Positions 20,894 through 30,250 are shown, counted from the first letter of the stretch. The stretch is 64,000 nucleotides of DNA from an uncultured Albidovulum sp. (GCA_913064775.1 CAJYAD010000017.1:32524-96523); one strand, 5' to 3'. Notes: generated by a model not told the origin, from the letters alone. Program-made: numbers and translations.

Positions 20894-21969
20894 GGTTTGG
20901 GTTCTCGTTGGTGCTGCGCCTCGACGACCAGCGCGGACAATCTGAAGGCGCCATGAACCATCTTGGAATAGGGCAGCAGGACGAAGAATGTCAGAACGCT
21001 GCCCAGATGAACGGCCAGAAACCACGGCGCCAGCCGGGTGCCGGATGTCCCCCACAGCGCAAACCCGCTGGTGGCAATCAGCAAGAGCAGCAAGGCGAAG
21101 GCAAGTTCGCCGCTCCAGATCCGCGCATCGCCAAGGCCCCGGTCCGCACGCAGCTTGAGCAGCACCAACCCTGCGGCGCCGACCGCAAGAAGGACGCCCC
21201 CCACAGCCCCAAGCAACTTCGGCGGGCTGGCCAGACCATAGGGCGCGGGCAGGTGCATCGCATAGTGCATGATCGTCCCGGCGGCGGTGGCCGCGAAGCA
21301 AAGAAGGAAACCGACAACCGTCGCCCAGTGCAGCTTGCGGCGAAAGTCTGAATACCGGCCCTGGTCTTCAAAATTGCAGCCTTGGCCCTGCCCGCCCGAA
21401 AGGTTGTCCAGCCGCATCCCACGGATGAGCGCGGTCCTGACGTGCCCAAGGCGCACCGGACCGGCGCCAACATCGCGGAAATAGCGATGGAGTCCGCCAA
21501 TCACCAGCGCGATGGGCGCCAGGAACGCCGGCACGAAGACCGTCACCATCATGGCATGCGACATGTAGCGATAGATGTCGTTGCCGCCCGCATGTGGCTG
21601 GGTTCGGCTCAGCAACAAGATCACCGCGATACCAAGGGCAAGAACCAGACCGACGAAAAGCCCTCGGGTCTGAAACAGCCGCATATGGCGTCTGAGCCAG
21701 ATCAACCTGTCCCAGCTATCGCTGCGCACCTCGGCCAATATTGCCGGCAGGTTCACCCCGAACGCGTGCGGCGGCGCATATTGGCAGGAATAATAGCAGC
21801 CCCGGCAATTGTGGCAGAGACTGGCAAGCTGGGTCAGGTCTGCGCTCAACAAGGACTGCATGCGCCCGGCCGCCGGAAAGACATCGCAATAGCCGTCGCA
21901 ATACTTGCAGGCGCGGCAAAGAGTTAGCTGTCGGCGAAGCTCTCGTTGCCTGTCTTCCGGCGCGCTCAT
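20890..21969 (-). CDS. tcuB: TcuB/CobZ-C-like iron-sulfur membrane protein
   Basis: This 359-residue membrane protein has two N-terminal cysteine motifs, CRACKYCDGYCDVFP and CHNCRGCYYSCQYAPPH, for iron-sulfur clusters, followed by about six membrane segments with histidines suited to haem b. TcuB re-oxidises the TcuA flavin and passes electrons to quinone; in CobZ the same region is the C-terminal half. Here it is a separate gene on the opposite strand to tcuA. The stop codons of the two genes share the palindrome CTAG. Confidence 0.82.
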   Translation of the reverse strand: MSAPEDRQRELRRQLTLCRACKYCDGYCDVFPAAGRMQSLLSADLTQLASLCHNCRGCYYSCQYAPPHAFGVNLPAILAEVRSDSWDRLIWLRRHMRLFQTRGLFVGLVLALGIAVILLLSRTQPHAGGNDIYRYMSHAMMVTVFVPAFLAPIALVIGGLHRYFRDVGAGPVRLGHVRTALIRGMRLDNLSGGQGQGCNFEDQGRYSDFRRKLHWATVVGFLLCFAATAAGTIMHYAMHLPAPYGLASPPKLLGAVGGVLLAVGAAGLVLLKLRADRGLGDARIWSGELAFALLLLLIATSGFALWGTSGTRLAPWFLAVHLGSVLTFFVLLPYSKMVHGAFRLSALVVEAQHQREPKP

Positions 21970-22204
21970 GCGGTTTCATCCGTCTCCAACTGCCACAGCC
22001 CGGATGGTGACGATCGGCCGGTCATCCGTCCTTTGCATTCGGCCCGAAGCGCATCCTGCCCCTGGCAGGGGGCCCAATGCGCGACGGCCCGTCTTGCCCG
22101 GCCTCCTGTCTGGGCGCACTGACCTCATTGGTCAACTTGTTCTGGTCGCCGATCAGTGCCGCATGAACGCCCCGAAGCGCGGCCAGCCCATCATTGGGAC
22201 CAAT

Positions 22205-22627
22205 TCAAACGGAGCGGGCGGGTCCGTCGAGACGACGACGCTGATCGATCAAGCTCCAGACCGACGCGCCGATGAGGAACGTCATGCCGATGATGATCAG
22301 TGCCGTCCCCGCCTCCTTCGAGCCGGCCACCACATGCGGCAGCAAGACGCCGACCCAGGCCAGCGCGCCGCCGATCAGCCCGCTCCAGAACGCAGGATAG
22401 CGCGCGGCGCTGCCCGCAAGAGCCCGTCCCTGAATGCGCAGGTTCCAGACGACCCACAGCACCGAGATCGTCATCAGCGGAAGCAGCACGAAGACATTCA
22501 GAAGCGAGTGAAACGCGCTAAAGCCCAGGGTGGCCGCCAAGGCGGCAAGCACGGGCCCCGCGCCCAGGCAGCAGGCGCTGACGAACAAAGACCCAAAAAG
22601 GCCAAAGGATTGACGTTTGGAAGTCAT
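22205..22627 (-). CDS. merC: MerC-like mercury transport protein
   Basis: This 140-residue inner-membrane protein has about four membrane segments and a cysteine pair (SACCLGAG) in the first, typical of MerC-type Hg(II) importers. The ATG at 22627 follows GAGAGGC. It lies 45 bases after merA and is the last gene of the mer operon. MerC is partly redundant with MerT, so the operon carries two or three uptake routes. Confidence 0.78.
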   Translation of the reverse strand: MTSKRQSFGLFGSLFVSACCLGAGPVLAALAATLGFSAFHSLLNVFVLLPLMTISVLWVVWNLRIQGRALAGSAARYPAFWSGLIGGALAWVGVLLPHVVAGSKEAGTALIIIGMTFLIGASVWSLIDQRRRLDGPARSV

Positions 22628-22672
22628 TGGATTGCCTCTCAAGGGATTATTCTTGCCGATTGACGATTGAAC

Positions 22673-24100
22673 TCAGCCAGCGCAACAGCTGAGCTTGGCC
22701 ACATCCTTGTCGAAGGTCTGGGCGGCAAGTTTCAGCCCCTCTACCGTGGTCAGATAGGGAAAGATGGTGTCGCCAAGCGCCTTGGTGGTCATGCCCATCT
22801 TCAGCGCCATCGCCAGGGTCTGGATCGCATCGGCCCCTTCGGGTGCCACGATCTGCCCGCCAAGCAGGCGGTCGGTCTTGGCATCGGCCACCAGCTTGAT
22901 CAGCCCGCGGGTGTCACGCGCCGCCAGGGCCCGGGGCACATTGTCCAGCCCGATGACGCTGGTCTTGACCTCGTGCCCGGCCTCGATCGCCTGCGTTTCG
23001 CTAAGGCCGACACCGGCCACCTGCGGATCGCTGAACACGACCCAGGGCATCGCGGAATTGTCATAGCGCATCGCCGCCAGATCGAAGGCATTGTTGACCG
23101 CGATCTTGGCGCCATAGGCGGCCATGTAGACGAACTGGTCTCGGTCGGTCACGTCCCCGGCGGCATAGATGCCCGCCCGCGTCGTCGCCATGTCCAGCCC
23201 GACCCGGATTGCGCCCCGCGCATCGGTCTCGACGCCAAGATCGGCAAGCCCCAGGCCATCGGTATTCGCCACCCGGCCCGTGGTCGCGACCAGACGCGCG
23301 GCCGTCAGCGTGACCGGCTTGCCGTCACGTTCGATCGTAAGCGCAACGCCGGTGCCGGCGCGCGCGACATCCCGGTAGCTCAGCCCGGTTTCCACATCGA
23401 TCCCCTCGGCGCGCAGCGCGTCCGTCAGGGCCTGCGCGACCTCTGGCTCGGCGCCGGGCAAAAGCCGCGAGCGCGTGACCAGCGTCACCTTCACCCCCAG
23501 CCGCGACGCCATCTGCGCCAATTCCACGCCGACATAGCCGCCACCAAGCACGATGAGGCTTTCAGGCCGCTCGGGCAGCGTCAGAAGTGCGGTCGAATCC
23601 AGCACTTCGACGGAGTCGATGCCGGCGATCCCGGGCATCTGAGGGCGCGAGCCGGTGGCGATGATGATCCGTTCGGCGGAAAACTTGCGACCACCGACCT
23701 CGACGCCACCCTCGACCAGCCGGGCAGCGCCGTCGTCGACGTAATCGACGGCATCGTATTCGGGCAGCAGATCGGCATATTTTTTCTGCCGCATCTCATC
23801 GACCAGCGCGGTCGTTCCCCGCACCACGGCGGCCCAGTCGACCCGGTGCTCACAGGGTTCGATCCCCGGGAAACGCCCGGCCGAGGTGCCGCCATGCGCG
23901 GCCTCGGCCGATCGGATCATCGCCTTGGACGGCACGCAGCCGACATTGACGCAGGTGCCGCCGATGGTGCCATGGCCGATCAACGCCACGCGCTTGCCTG
24001 CCTCGGCCGCCGTGATCGAGGCGGAAAACCCGGCCGAGCCGGCGCCGACCACGATCAGGTCATAGGTGCCCTCGCGGCCGCTTTCACAACAATCTTTCAT
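22673..24100 (-). CDS. merA: MerA, mercuric reductase without N-terminal HMA domain
   Basis: This 475-residue flavoprotein reduces Hg(II) to Hg(0) with NADPH. It has the FAD motif IVVGAGSAGFSASI, the redox-active pair GGTCVNVGCVPSK, the NADPH motif VLGGGYVGVELAQ, and the C-terminal vicinal cysteines KLSCCAG that define mercuric reductases. The N-terminus has only a CC (MKDCCESG) and lacks the HMA (NmerA) domain. A 195-base gap separates it from merF. Confidence 0.96.
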   Translation of the reverse strand: MKDCCESGREGTYDLIVVGAGSAGFSASITAAEAGKRVALIGHGTIGGTCVNVGCVPSKAMIRSAEAAHGGTSAGRFPGIEPCEHRVDWAAVVRGTTALVDEMRQKKYADLLPEYDAVDYVDDGAARLVEGGVEVGGRKFSAERIIIATGSRPQMPGIAGIDSVEVLDSTALLTLPERPESLIVLGGGYVGVELAQMASRLGVKVTLVTRSRLLPGAEPEVAQALTDALRAEGIDVETGLSYRDVARAGTGVALTIERDGKPVTLTAARLVATTGRVANTDGLGLADLGVETDARGAIRVGLDMATTRAGIYAAGDVTDRDQFVYMAAYGAKIAVNNAFDLAAMRYDNSAMPWVVFSDPQVAGVGLSETQAIEAGHEVKTSVIGLDNVPRALAARDTRGLIKLVADAKTDRLLGGQIVAPEGADAIQTLAMALKMGMTTKALGDTIFPYLTTVEGLKLAAQTFDKDVAKLSCCAG

Positions 24101-24295
24101 CTCGAAACTCCACTCGGAATTGGACGCCGGCGGTCCGCCGGGTCGGGAGGTAGAACACCAGGGCAGCGTCGGGATTCGGCGTCGCGATGGCGGTCAGGTC
24201 CTGGAACGGGCCATCGATGGAACCGCCGCTGGTTGTTGGCGACCCCTTTGCGCGTGGCGCGCCGGTTCGCACGGCGCGTCGTGGATTGGCCAGGG

Positions 24296-24532
24296 TCAGC
24301 CCGGCCCGTGCGCGGTTGCCGTCCGGCGCGCGCGGCGCCGCCGGTATCCACGCAACAGCACCATCGCGGCAAGCGCCGCCACCATGGTGGCGATGCCGCC
24401 GAAACCGGTCAGCCAGCCGCCAAGCCCGCCAAGGATGCCCGCCAGCAGGATGCCGCCGCCGCCGCAACAGATCACCACGACCGGCGTGGCTATGGCAAAG
24501 GCGATCAGCCCGCCCATTGTGTCGTCGCGCAT
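24296..24532 (-). CDS. merF: MerF-like small mercury transporter
   Basis: This 78-residue protein has two hydrophobic segments and a vicinal cysteine pair followed by glycines (VVVICCGGGG), suited to handing Hg(II) through the membrane. The position between merP and merA is that of merF. The start at 24532 has the ribosome site GGAGCGG. Sequence likeness to classical MerF is limited to its size, two helices and CC pair, so the name rests partly on context. Confidence 0.65.
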   Translation of the reverse strand: MRDDTMGGLIAFAIATPVVVICCGGGGILLAGILGGLGGWLTGFGGIATMVAALAAMVLLRGYRRRRARRTATAHGPG

Positions 24533-24548
24533 TGGTCCGCTCCAGCTC

Positions 24549-24854
24549 TTATTTGTTGGCCGGCACCAGCTTGGCCGGGTAACCGTTGGCCTCGACCGCC
24601 TGGACGATCTTGGCGCCATCGGCATGCTGGTCGTCGAAGGAGACGACGAACAGCCCTTCACCCGACGCCGGACCCGCCTGGAATTTCAGCACCTTGACCG
24701 ACGGAACCTTGGTCATCGAATTGCGCACGATGAGCGGGCAAGAGGGGCAATCCATCCCCGTGACCTTCACATCGACTTTCTGTTCCGCGGCCAGCACGGC
24801 GGAAGCCGAGGCCAGGAATGCGCCAGCGACCATGGGAAGCAGGAATTTTTTCAT
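24549..24854 (-). CDS. merP: MerP, periplasmic mercury-binding protein
   Basis: This 101-residue protein has a clear signal peptide (MKKFLLPMVAGAFLASAS, cleavage near AEQ) followed by one HMA domain with the metal motif GMDCPSCP. It binds Hg(II) in the periplasm and passes it to MerT. Length and domain layout are typical. It lies 13 bases after merT. Confidence 0.95.
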   Translation of the reverse strand: MKKFLLPMVAGAFLASASAVLAAEQKVDVKVTGMDCPSCPLIVRNSMTKVPSVKVLKFQAGPASGEGLFVVSFDDQHADGAKIVQAVEANGYPAKLVPANK

Positions 24855-24867
24855 CTCCAGGATCCTT

Positions 24868-25275
24868 TCAGGAATTCATCAGATAGGGGGTGAGATAGGG
24901 AAACACCGTCGCCAGCGCGACGATCGCCGCGCCGAACCAGAGGAGCGAGCGCATCAGGGTCCGGTTCATCGGCCGCGCGCAGGAGCCATCCGCGCAGGCT
25001 TCGGCCGACACCGGACGATAGGCCTTCCAGAACCCGTAGCCCAAGGTCGCCGCCGCGAAGGCAAGGAAATACCAGTGGAACTGATAAAGTACCCCCAGCT
25101 TGCCGATGAACACACCGGTCACACCCAGACTGACCAGCGTCAGCGGCAAGATGCAGCACGAGGTCATCGCCAGCGCGCCCCCGAGTCCCAGAAGCGTTGT
25201 GGTCCAGGCGCCGCGGTTCCCCGTCGGCCCCCCGCGCGAAGTGGAGGATCTTGCCTCGGTGGTGATCTCGGTCAT
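24868..25275 (-). CDS. merT: MerT, mercuric ion transport protein
   Basis: This 135-residue inner-membrane protein has three membrane segments, with the cysteine pair SCCILPL in the first and a further cysteine pair region (EACADGSC) in the cytoplasmic loop. It imports Hg(II) from MerP to MerA. It is the first gene of the mer operon and starts about 26 bases from the expected transcript start of the MerR-controlled promoter. Confidence 0.94.
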   Translation of the reverse strand: MTEITTEARSSTSRGGPTGNRGAWTTTLLGLGGALAMTSCCILPLTLVSLGVTGVFIGKLGVLYQFHWYFLAFAAATLGYGFWKAYRPVSAEACADGSCARPMNRTLMRSLLWFGAAIVALATVFPYLTPYLMNS

Positions 25276-25307
25276 GAGCGAATCATCCTTGTCTCGGTGA
25301 TAAGCTC

Positions 25308-25338
25308 AACCTAGTGTCTGTAGTTGCTACAGGCTCAA
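25308..25338 (-). promoter_or_regulatory. MerR-type mer promoter/operator
   Basis: On the minus strand TTGAGC (25338-25333) is followed by exactly 19 bases and then TAGGTT (25313-25308). The overlong 19-base spacer and the dyad CTGTAG-TTG-CTACAG (25318-25332) inside it are hallmarks of promoters untwisted by MerR when Hg(II) binds. It drives merTPFAC. merR diverges on the other side. Confidence 0.9.
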
Positions 25339-25349
25339 GGGGGGTTACG

Positions 25350-25772
25350 ATGAAAGAACATCACGGAAACATGAGCAGCCTGCGGCGCTCGGATCTGGCG
25401 CGGCTGACGGGCTGCAACCTGGAAACGATCCGCTACTATGAGAAAATCGGGATCATGCCCGAACCGCCGCGAACGCCGAAGAATTATCGCACCTATGATG
25501 GCACGCATGTGGCGCGCCTGAGGTTCGTGATGCGGTCGCGCGATCTTGGCTTCAACCTTGAAGAGGTGCGCGGTTTGCTCGGTCTCGTCGACCGCCATGC
25601 CGCGACCTGTGCCGAGGTTCAGGCGATCGCATCGCGTCAGATCGAAACCATTCGCGTGAAAATCGCCGATCTGCGGCGCATCGAAGCTGTTCTAAGTGAA
25701 ACGGTGTCGCATTGCTCGGGGAACGACGTGCCGGAATGCGCGGTCATCGACGCTCTGGTCGAGGCCGTTTGA
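25350..25772 (+). CDS. merR: MerR, mercury-responsive regulator
   Basis: This 140-residue MerR-family regulator has an N-terminal winged helix (LARLTGCNLETIRYYEKIG), a dimerisation helix, and the three Hg(II)-binding cysteines in ATCAEV and HCSGNDVPEC. The C-x8-C spacing is that of C117/C126 in Tn501 MerR. The start at 25350 follows GGGGGG. An in-frame upstream start at 25314 would lie inside the operator and is rejected. Confidence 0.95.
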   Translation: MKEHHGNMSSLRRSDLARLTGCNLETIRYYEKIGIMPEPPRTPKNYRTYDGTHVARLRFVMRSRDLGFNLEEVRGLLGLVDRHAATCAEVQAIASRQIETIRVKIADLRRIEAVLSETVSHCSGNDVPECAVIDALVEAV

Positions 25773-26038
25773 CATCGCACCGCGGCCTTGGCCCGCGCCG
25801 CGGGCTGGCCGGCGGCAAGGCGCGAGAAATTGAATGCCCGTGTGTTGATCAGCCGGCGCGAACCCCCTAATTGCCCGCTGAACCGGGTGATCAGCTCCCC
25901 CTTCGATGCGAGAACCAGCCAGGCTTTCCGCGGCCCCAGCCAAACGCGAACTGGACAGCTCCCTCACCGGCCGCTAGCAGCCCTATTCCGATCGTCACGC
26001 GCCGTGACGGAACGCCATGAACCGAGGTAAATCCGCCC

Positions 26039-27091
26039 GTGCTCGACCAGATCGCGCTACGCGCCGAACTCGCAGATCACTACGATCTTTCCCCTTCCCT
26101 CAAGACCGCCGAAGCCACTGCCGACATCTACGCCCGCATGAGCCGGGTGGTTTCCCCGCCGGACTGGGCGATGTTCGCGCCCTATGTGGTGGCGATCAAC
26201 CGGCTGAAGGCGGAACGAAACGCGGTGATCCTTGCCCACAATTACATGACGCCCGAGATCTATCACGGCGTCGCGGATGTCGTGGGCGACAGCCTGCAAC
26301 TCGCCATCGAGGCGATCGAGGTCAAGGCCGATGTGATCGTCCAGTGCGGCGTGCATTTCATGGCCGAGACCGCCAAGATCCTGAACCCTGGCAAGATTGT
26401 GCTGATCCCCGACAGCGAGGCCGGCTGTTCGCTTGCCGAAAGCATCACCGCCGAAGGCATCGCCGAAATGCGTGCGAAATATCCGGGCGCGCCGGTCGTC
26501 AGCTATGTGAATACCACCGCCGAGGTGAAGGCCGCCTCGGACATTTGCTGCACCTCGTCCAATGCCGCGCGGATCGTCGCCGCGCAAAAGGGCGACACCG
26601 TCATCATGACGCCAGACAAATATCTGGCCCGTAACGTCGCCCGGCAGGTGCCGGAGAAGCGCATCGTCTGGTGGGACGGGGCCTGCATCGTCCACGAACG
26701 CTTCACCGCGCAAGAGCTGCGCGAATTTCGCGAATGGAACCCGGGCACGCGCATCATCGCGCATCCCGAATGCCCCCCCGAAGTGGTCGCCGAGGCGGAT
26801 TTCTCGGGCTCGACCAGCGACATCATCGCCTATGTCCAGCGCGAGCGCCCCGGCAAGGCGATGCTGGTGACAGAATGTTCCATGGCGGCGAACATCTCGG
26901 ACGAACTGCCCGAGGTAGATTTCATCGGCCCCTGCAACATGTGCCCCTACATGAAGAAGATCACGCTGGAAAAGATCCTCTGGTCGTTGCATTCGATGCA
27001 AGGCGTGGTCGAGGTCGATCCCGCCGTCGCGGGCCGGGCGCGTCTGGCGGTGCAGCGCATGATCGACCTCTCGCGCCAGCTGGCCGGATAA
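26039..27091 (+). CDS. nadA: NadA, quinolinate synthase
   Basis: This 350-residue enzyme condenses iminoaspartate with dihydroxyacetone phosphate to quinolinate. The [4Fe-4S] cysteines are visible in VQCGVHFMAET, LVTECSMAANI and GPCNMCPYMKK. ILAHNYMTPEIY and DSEAGCSLAES are further family motifs. The GTG at 26039 follows AGGTAAA and gives the family length. nadB starts six bases after its stop. The 266-base gap to merR (25773-26038) shows no gene. Confidence 0.96.
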   Translation: MLDQIALRAELADHYDLSPSLKTAEATADIYARMSRVVSPPDWAMFAPYVVAINRLKAERNAVILAHNYMTPEIYHGVADVVGDSLQLAIEAIEVKADVIVQCGVHFMAETAKILNPGKIVLIPDSEAGCSLAESITAEGIAEMRAKYPGAPVVSYVNTTAEVKAASDICCTSSNAARIVAAQKGDTVIMTPDKYLARNVARQVPEKRIVWWDGACIVHERFTAQELREFREWNPGTRIIAHPECPPEVVAEADFSGSTSDIIAYVQRERPGKAMLVTECSMAANISDELPEVDFIGPCNMCPYMKKITLEKILWSLHSMQGVVEVDPAVAGRARLAVQRMIDLSRQLAG

Positions 27092-27096
27092 GCCCG

Positions 27097-28665
27097 ATGC
27101 AGGTGATCGACACCCCTTGCGTCGTGATCGTCGGGGCGGGGCTGGGGGCGATCTATGCCGCGCTAAACCTTGCGCCGCGCCCGGTGCTGATGATCTCACC
27201 CGAGCCGCTTGGCGAGGGGGCAAGCTCCGCCTGGGCGCAAGGCGGGATCGCCGCCGCGATGGACCCGCGCGACAGCGCCGCGGCCCATGCCCGCGACACC
27301 ATCATCGCGGGCGCGGGCGCGGTCGATCCCGAGGTGGCCAGAAGCGTCACGGCGGAAGCGCGGGCGCATATCCTGGAACTCACCGGCCTTGGCACGCCCT
27401 TCGACCGGACGGCGACCGACGATTACCTGCTTTCGCGCGAAGCCGCCCATTCCTTTGCCCGCGTCGTCCGGGTCCGCGGCGATCAGGCCGGGGCCGAAAT
27501 CATGCGCAGCCTGATCGCGCAGCTTCGGCGCGCGGCGCATGTCCAGGTGCTGGAGGGCGTGATGGCCACCGCCCTGCGGGTCGAACAGGGCGCGGTGACG
27601 GGTGTCGAGGTGGCGCGCTGCGGCGACGGCCTGTCGGCCCCCTGCCTGATCCGCGGCGCGGCCTGCCTGCTGGCGGGCGGCGGCTCGGGCGGGCTTTATG
27701 CGTTGACGACCAATCCGCCGCGCATCAGGGGCCAGGTCATCGGCATGGCCGCGCGCGCTGGCGCCGTGATTGCGGATGCCGAGTTCGTCCAGTTCCATCC
27801 CACCGCCATCGCCTGCGGCAGCGACCCGGCCCCGCTGGCCACCGAGGCGCTGCGCGGTGAAGGCGCCATTCTGGTCAACCGGCAGGGCGAACGCTTCATG
27901 CGCGATCTGCATCCCGACGCCGAACTTGCGCCGCGTGACATCGTCGCCCGGGCGATCTATGCGCAGACCCAGGCGGGGGGCGCGCCCGCCCTCGACACCC
28001 GCGCGGCGCTGGGGGCCAGGCTTCTGTCGGACTTCCCGGCGGTGGCCCGGGCCTGCCGGATCGCCGGGCTGGACCCACTTCGCGATCCGATCCCGGTGGC
28101 CGCCGCCGCGCATTACCACATGGGCGGCATCGCCACCGATGCCGGGGGGCTGACCTCGCTTCCCGGCCTCTGGGCCTGCGGCGAGGCGGCCTCGACCGGG
28201 TTGCATGGCGCGAACCGGCTGGCCTCCAACGGGTTGCTCGAAGCCTTGGTCTACGCCCGCCGCGCGGCCCGCGAAATCGACCGCGCCCTTGGCACGCGGC
28301 GCGGCGCGGCGCCCGCAGCCACCCTTCCCGAACTGCCTGCCGCCCCGGCGCCCGAACCCGCGCTGGTGGCGCGGCTGCGCCAAAGCATGACCGACGGCGC
28401 CGGCGTCATCCGCGACGCGGCCGGCCTGCGGCGCACCCTTGACGACATCGCCGAGGTAGAGGCCGCGCAACCCAATTGCGCCGCGATGCGCAACATGACC
28501 GCGACCGCGACCCTCATTGCCGCCGCAGCCCTGAACCGAAGGGAAAGCCGGGGCGCGCATTTCCGCTCGGACTTCCCCGAACCGACCTCGCCGCAAGGAC
28601 AACGCTCAGCCATGACCCTGGATGACGCGCAATCGCGGCGCACCCCCACCCGACTGGAGCCGTGA
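27097..28665 (+). CDS. nadB: NadB, L-aspartate oxidase
   Basis: This 522-residue FAD enzyme oxidises aspartate to iminoaspartate for NadA. The FAD motif VVIVGAGLGAIYAAL is at the N-terminus. HYHMGGIATDAGG and GLHGANRLASNGLLEAL are the typical C-terminal flavin and substrate motifs. The ATG at 27097 is chosen because the longer frame upstream is only antisense-like shadow of nadA. The stop overlaps the nadC start as TGATG. Confidence 0.95.
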   Translation: MQVIDTPCVVIVGAGLGAIYAALNLAPRPVLMISPEPLGEGASSAWAQGGIAAAMDPRDSAAAHARDTIIAGAGAVDPEVARSVTAEARAHILELTGLGTPFDRTATDDYLLSREAAHSFARVVRVRGDQAGAEIMRSLIAQLRRAAHVQVLEGVMATALRVEQGAVTGVEVARCGDGLSAPCLIRGAACLLAGGGSGGLYALTTNPPRIRGQVIGMAARAGAVIADAEFVQFHPTAIACGSDPAPLATEALRGEGAILVNRQGERFMRDLHPDAELAPRDIVARAIYAQTQAGGAPALDTRAALGARLLSDFPAVARACRIAGLDPLRDPIPVAAAAHYHMGGIATDAGGLTSLPGLWACGEAASTGLHGANRLASNGLLEALVYARRAAREIDRALGTRRGAAPAATLPELPAAPAPEPALVARLRQSMTDGAGVIRDAAGLRRTLDDIAEVEAAQPNCAAMRNMTATATLIAAAALNRRESRGAHFRSDFPEPTSPQGQRSAMTLDDAQSRRTPTRLEP

Positions 28666-29516
28666 TGACACAGCAAGCCCCCCTGCCCGACCTGATCCTC
28701 GAACCGCTGGTTCGTGCCGCGCTGATGGAAGACCTCGGCACCTATGGCGACATCACCACCCGCACCGTGATCCCGGCAGGCACGCAATATGCGGCCCGCC
28801 TGCGCGCGCGCGGCGCGGGCGTGGTCTCGGGCCTGCGGATTGCCGCCCTCGCCTTTCGCCTTGTCGACCCCGAGTTGCGGATCACCCCCTGCGTCACCGA
28901 CGGCAGCGTCATCGCGCCCGGCGACCTGCTGATGGAGATCGAGGGCTCGGCCGCCTCGATCCTCTCGGCCGAGCGCGTCGCGCTGAACTTCGCCGGGCGG
29001 CTCAGCGGCATCGCCACCCTGACCGCCGCCTTCGTGGCCGAAGCGGCGGGCACCCCGACCCGCATCACCTGCACCCGCAAGACCACCCCGGGCCTGCGGC
29101 TCGTCGAAAAGCAGGCGGTCCTGCACGGCGGCGGTTTCAATCACCGCTTCTCGCTTTCCGATGCGATCCTGATCAAGGACAACCACATCGCCGCCGCCGG
29201 GGGCATCCGTCCGGTATTGCGCGCGGTAAAGGCCAGCGCCTCGCACATGATGCGCGCCGAGATCGAGGTTGACCGTCTCGACCAACTCGCCGAGGTGCTG
29301 GACGAGGGCGGCGCCGAGGCGGTTCTGCTCGACAACATGGACACGCCCACCCTGCGGCAGGCCGTGGCCATGACTGCGGGACGGCTGATCCTGGAAGCCT
29401 CGGGCAACATGCGGCTGGAGCGCGTGGCCGAGGTCGCCGCGACCGGGGTGGATTATATCTCGTCGGGGGCGCTGACCCATTCGGCCAGCACGCTCGACAT
29501 CGGGCTGGATTTCTAG
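28665..29516 (+). CDS. nadC: NadC, quinolinate phosphoribosyltransferase
   Basis: This 283-residue enzyme turns quinolinate and PRPP into nicotinate mononucleotide. RITCTRKTTPGLR, HGGGFNHRFSLSDAILIKDNH and LEASGNMR are family motifs lining the active site. The ATG at 28665 overlaps the nadB stop by one base; a GTG three bases earlier is possible. Its product is also the co-substrate of CobT, so this operon indirectly feeds lower-ligand synthesis. Confidence 0.96.
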   Translation: MTQQAPLPDLILEPLVRAALMEDLGTYGDITTRTVIPAGTQYAARLRARGAGVVSGLRIAALAFRLVDPELRITPCVTDGSVIAPGDLLMEIEGSAASILSAERVALNFAGRLSGIATLTAAFVAEAAGTPTRITCTRKTTPGLRLVEKQAVLHGGGFNHRFSLSDAILIKDNHIAAAGGIRPVLRAVKASASHMMRAEIEVDRLDQLAEVLDEGGAEAVLLDNMDTPTLRQAVAMTAGRLILEASGNMRLERVAEVAATGVDYISSGALTHSASTLDIGLDF

Positions 29517-29692
29517 GGCGCGGCGCCGGGGAGCGGCCGGACAGCGGATCGGCGGATCAATCCACCGACAGGTGTCTGCGAGGCGATGTGCGGGCGGGCC
29601 TTTCCGGGGCCGCATCCATCTTGGCTATCCACGGATGCCCGACGCCGTTACTTTCCACCGGGGATCACACTCGGAGGACGGAGGCATCTCAC

Positions 29693-30250
29693 ATGACGTC
29701 TGACAACTCCCACGACGACACCGGGATACCAGCCAGGAAGCCGCGCGCGTCTAGCTTTCATTGGCCGCATAGCCGCCACACCTCGGCATTTGGCGACGAT
29801 TGGTTCGGATTGAGGGCGGAAAGATTCGCGCGGTTCTTCGGAACGCCGAAGTTCCTGATCGGGCAGACCCTCATTGTCGGAATCTGGATCTTCGTGAACA
29901 TGGTCGGCTGGACCAGGTTCGACATCTACCCTTTCATCCTTCTGAACCTGATGTTCAGCCTTCAGGCCGCCTATGCCGCCCCCCTGATACTTCTCGCGCA
30001 GACCCGTCAGGCGGACCGCGACAAGCAGCTCTCTGGCGCGGATGCCCAGCATCGCGAGGCTTTGGCATTGGCATCAGAGCAACGCCAAGCCATCGCAGCA
30101 CAGCAAACCGCGCAGATTGTTGAGCTTCTGACGCAAAATACCGAGCTGACAGAGCTGACGCGCAAGCTCAGCGAACGCATCGAGGCCATGACCGCCGAGG
30201 TGCATGGCAAGATCGTCCTCGGAGGTGCGGCACCTCCTGGCGGCGAATAG
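29693..30250 (+). CDS. DUF1003 membrane protein
   Basis: This 185-residue protein has the DUF1003 pattern: FARFFGTPKFLIGQ, a first membrane segment, WTRFDIYPFILLN leading into a second segment, then APLILLAQTRQADRDK. The C-terminal third is a predicted coiled coil rich in Q, E and L. The function is unknown; it is likely an inner-membrane protein with a cytoplasmic coiled tail. The start at 29693 has GGAGGACGGAGG upstream. It stands alone between nadC and a convergent gene. Confidence 0.8.
   Translation: MTSDNSHDDTGIPARKPRASSFHWPHSRHTSAFGDDWFGLRAERFARFFGTPKFLIGQTLIVGIWIFVNMVGWTRFDIYPFILLNLMFSLQAAYAAPLILLAQTRQADRDKQLSGADAQHREALALASEQRQAIAAQQTAQIVELLTQNTELTELTRKLSERIEAMTAEVHGKIVLGGAAPPGGE

Noticed and set aside
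21970..22204. Second cobalamin riboswitch upstream of tcuB
   Set aside because: None of the conserved aptamer blocks seen at 19220-19380 can be found on either strand.
24084..24272. Possible 62-residue frame between merF and merA (GTG start at 24272, running 17 bases into merA)
   Set aside because: No ribosome site or family is recognisable and it overlaps merA; kept only as a note because the 195-base gap is unusual in a mer operon.
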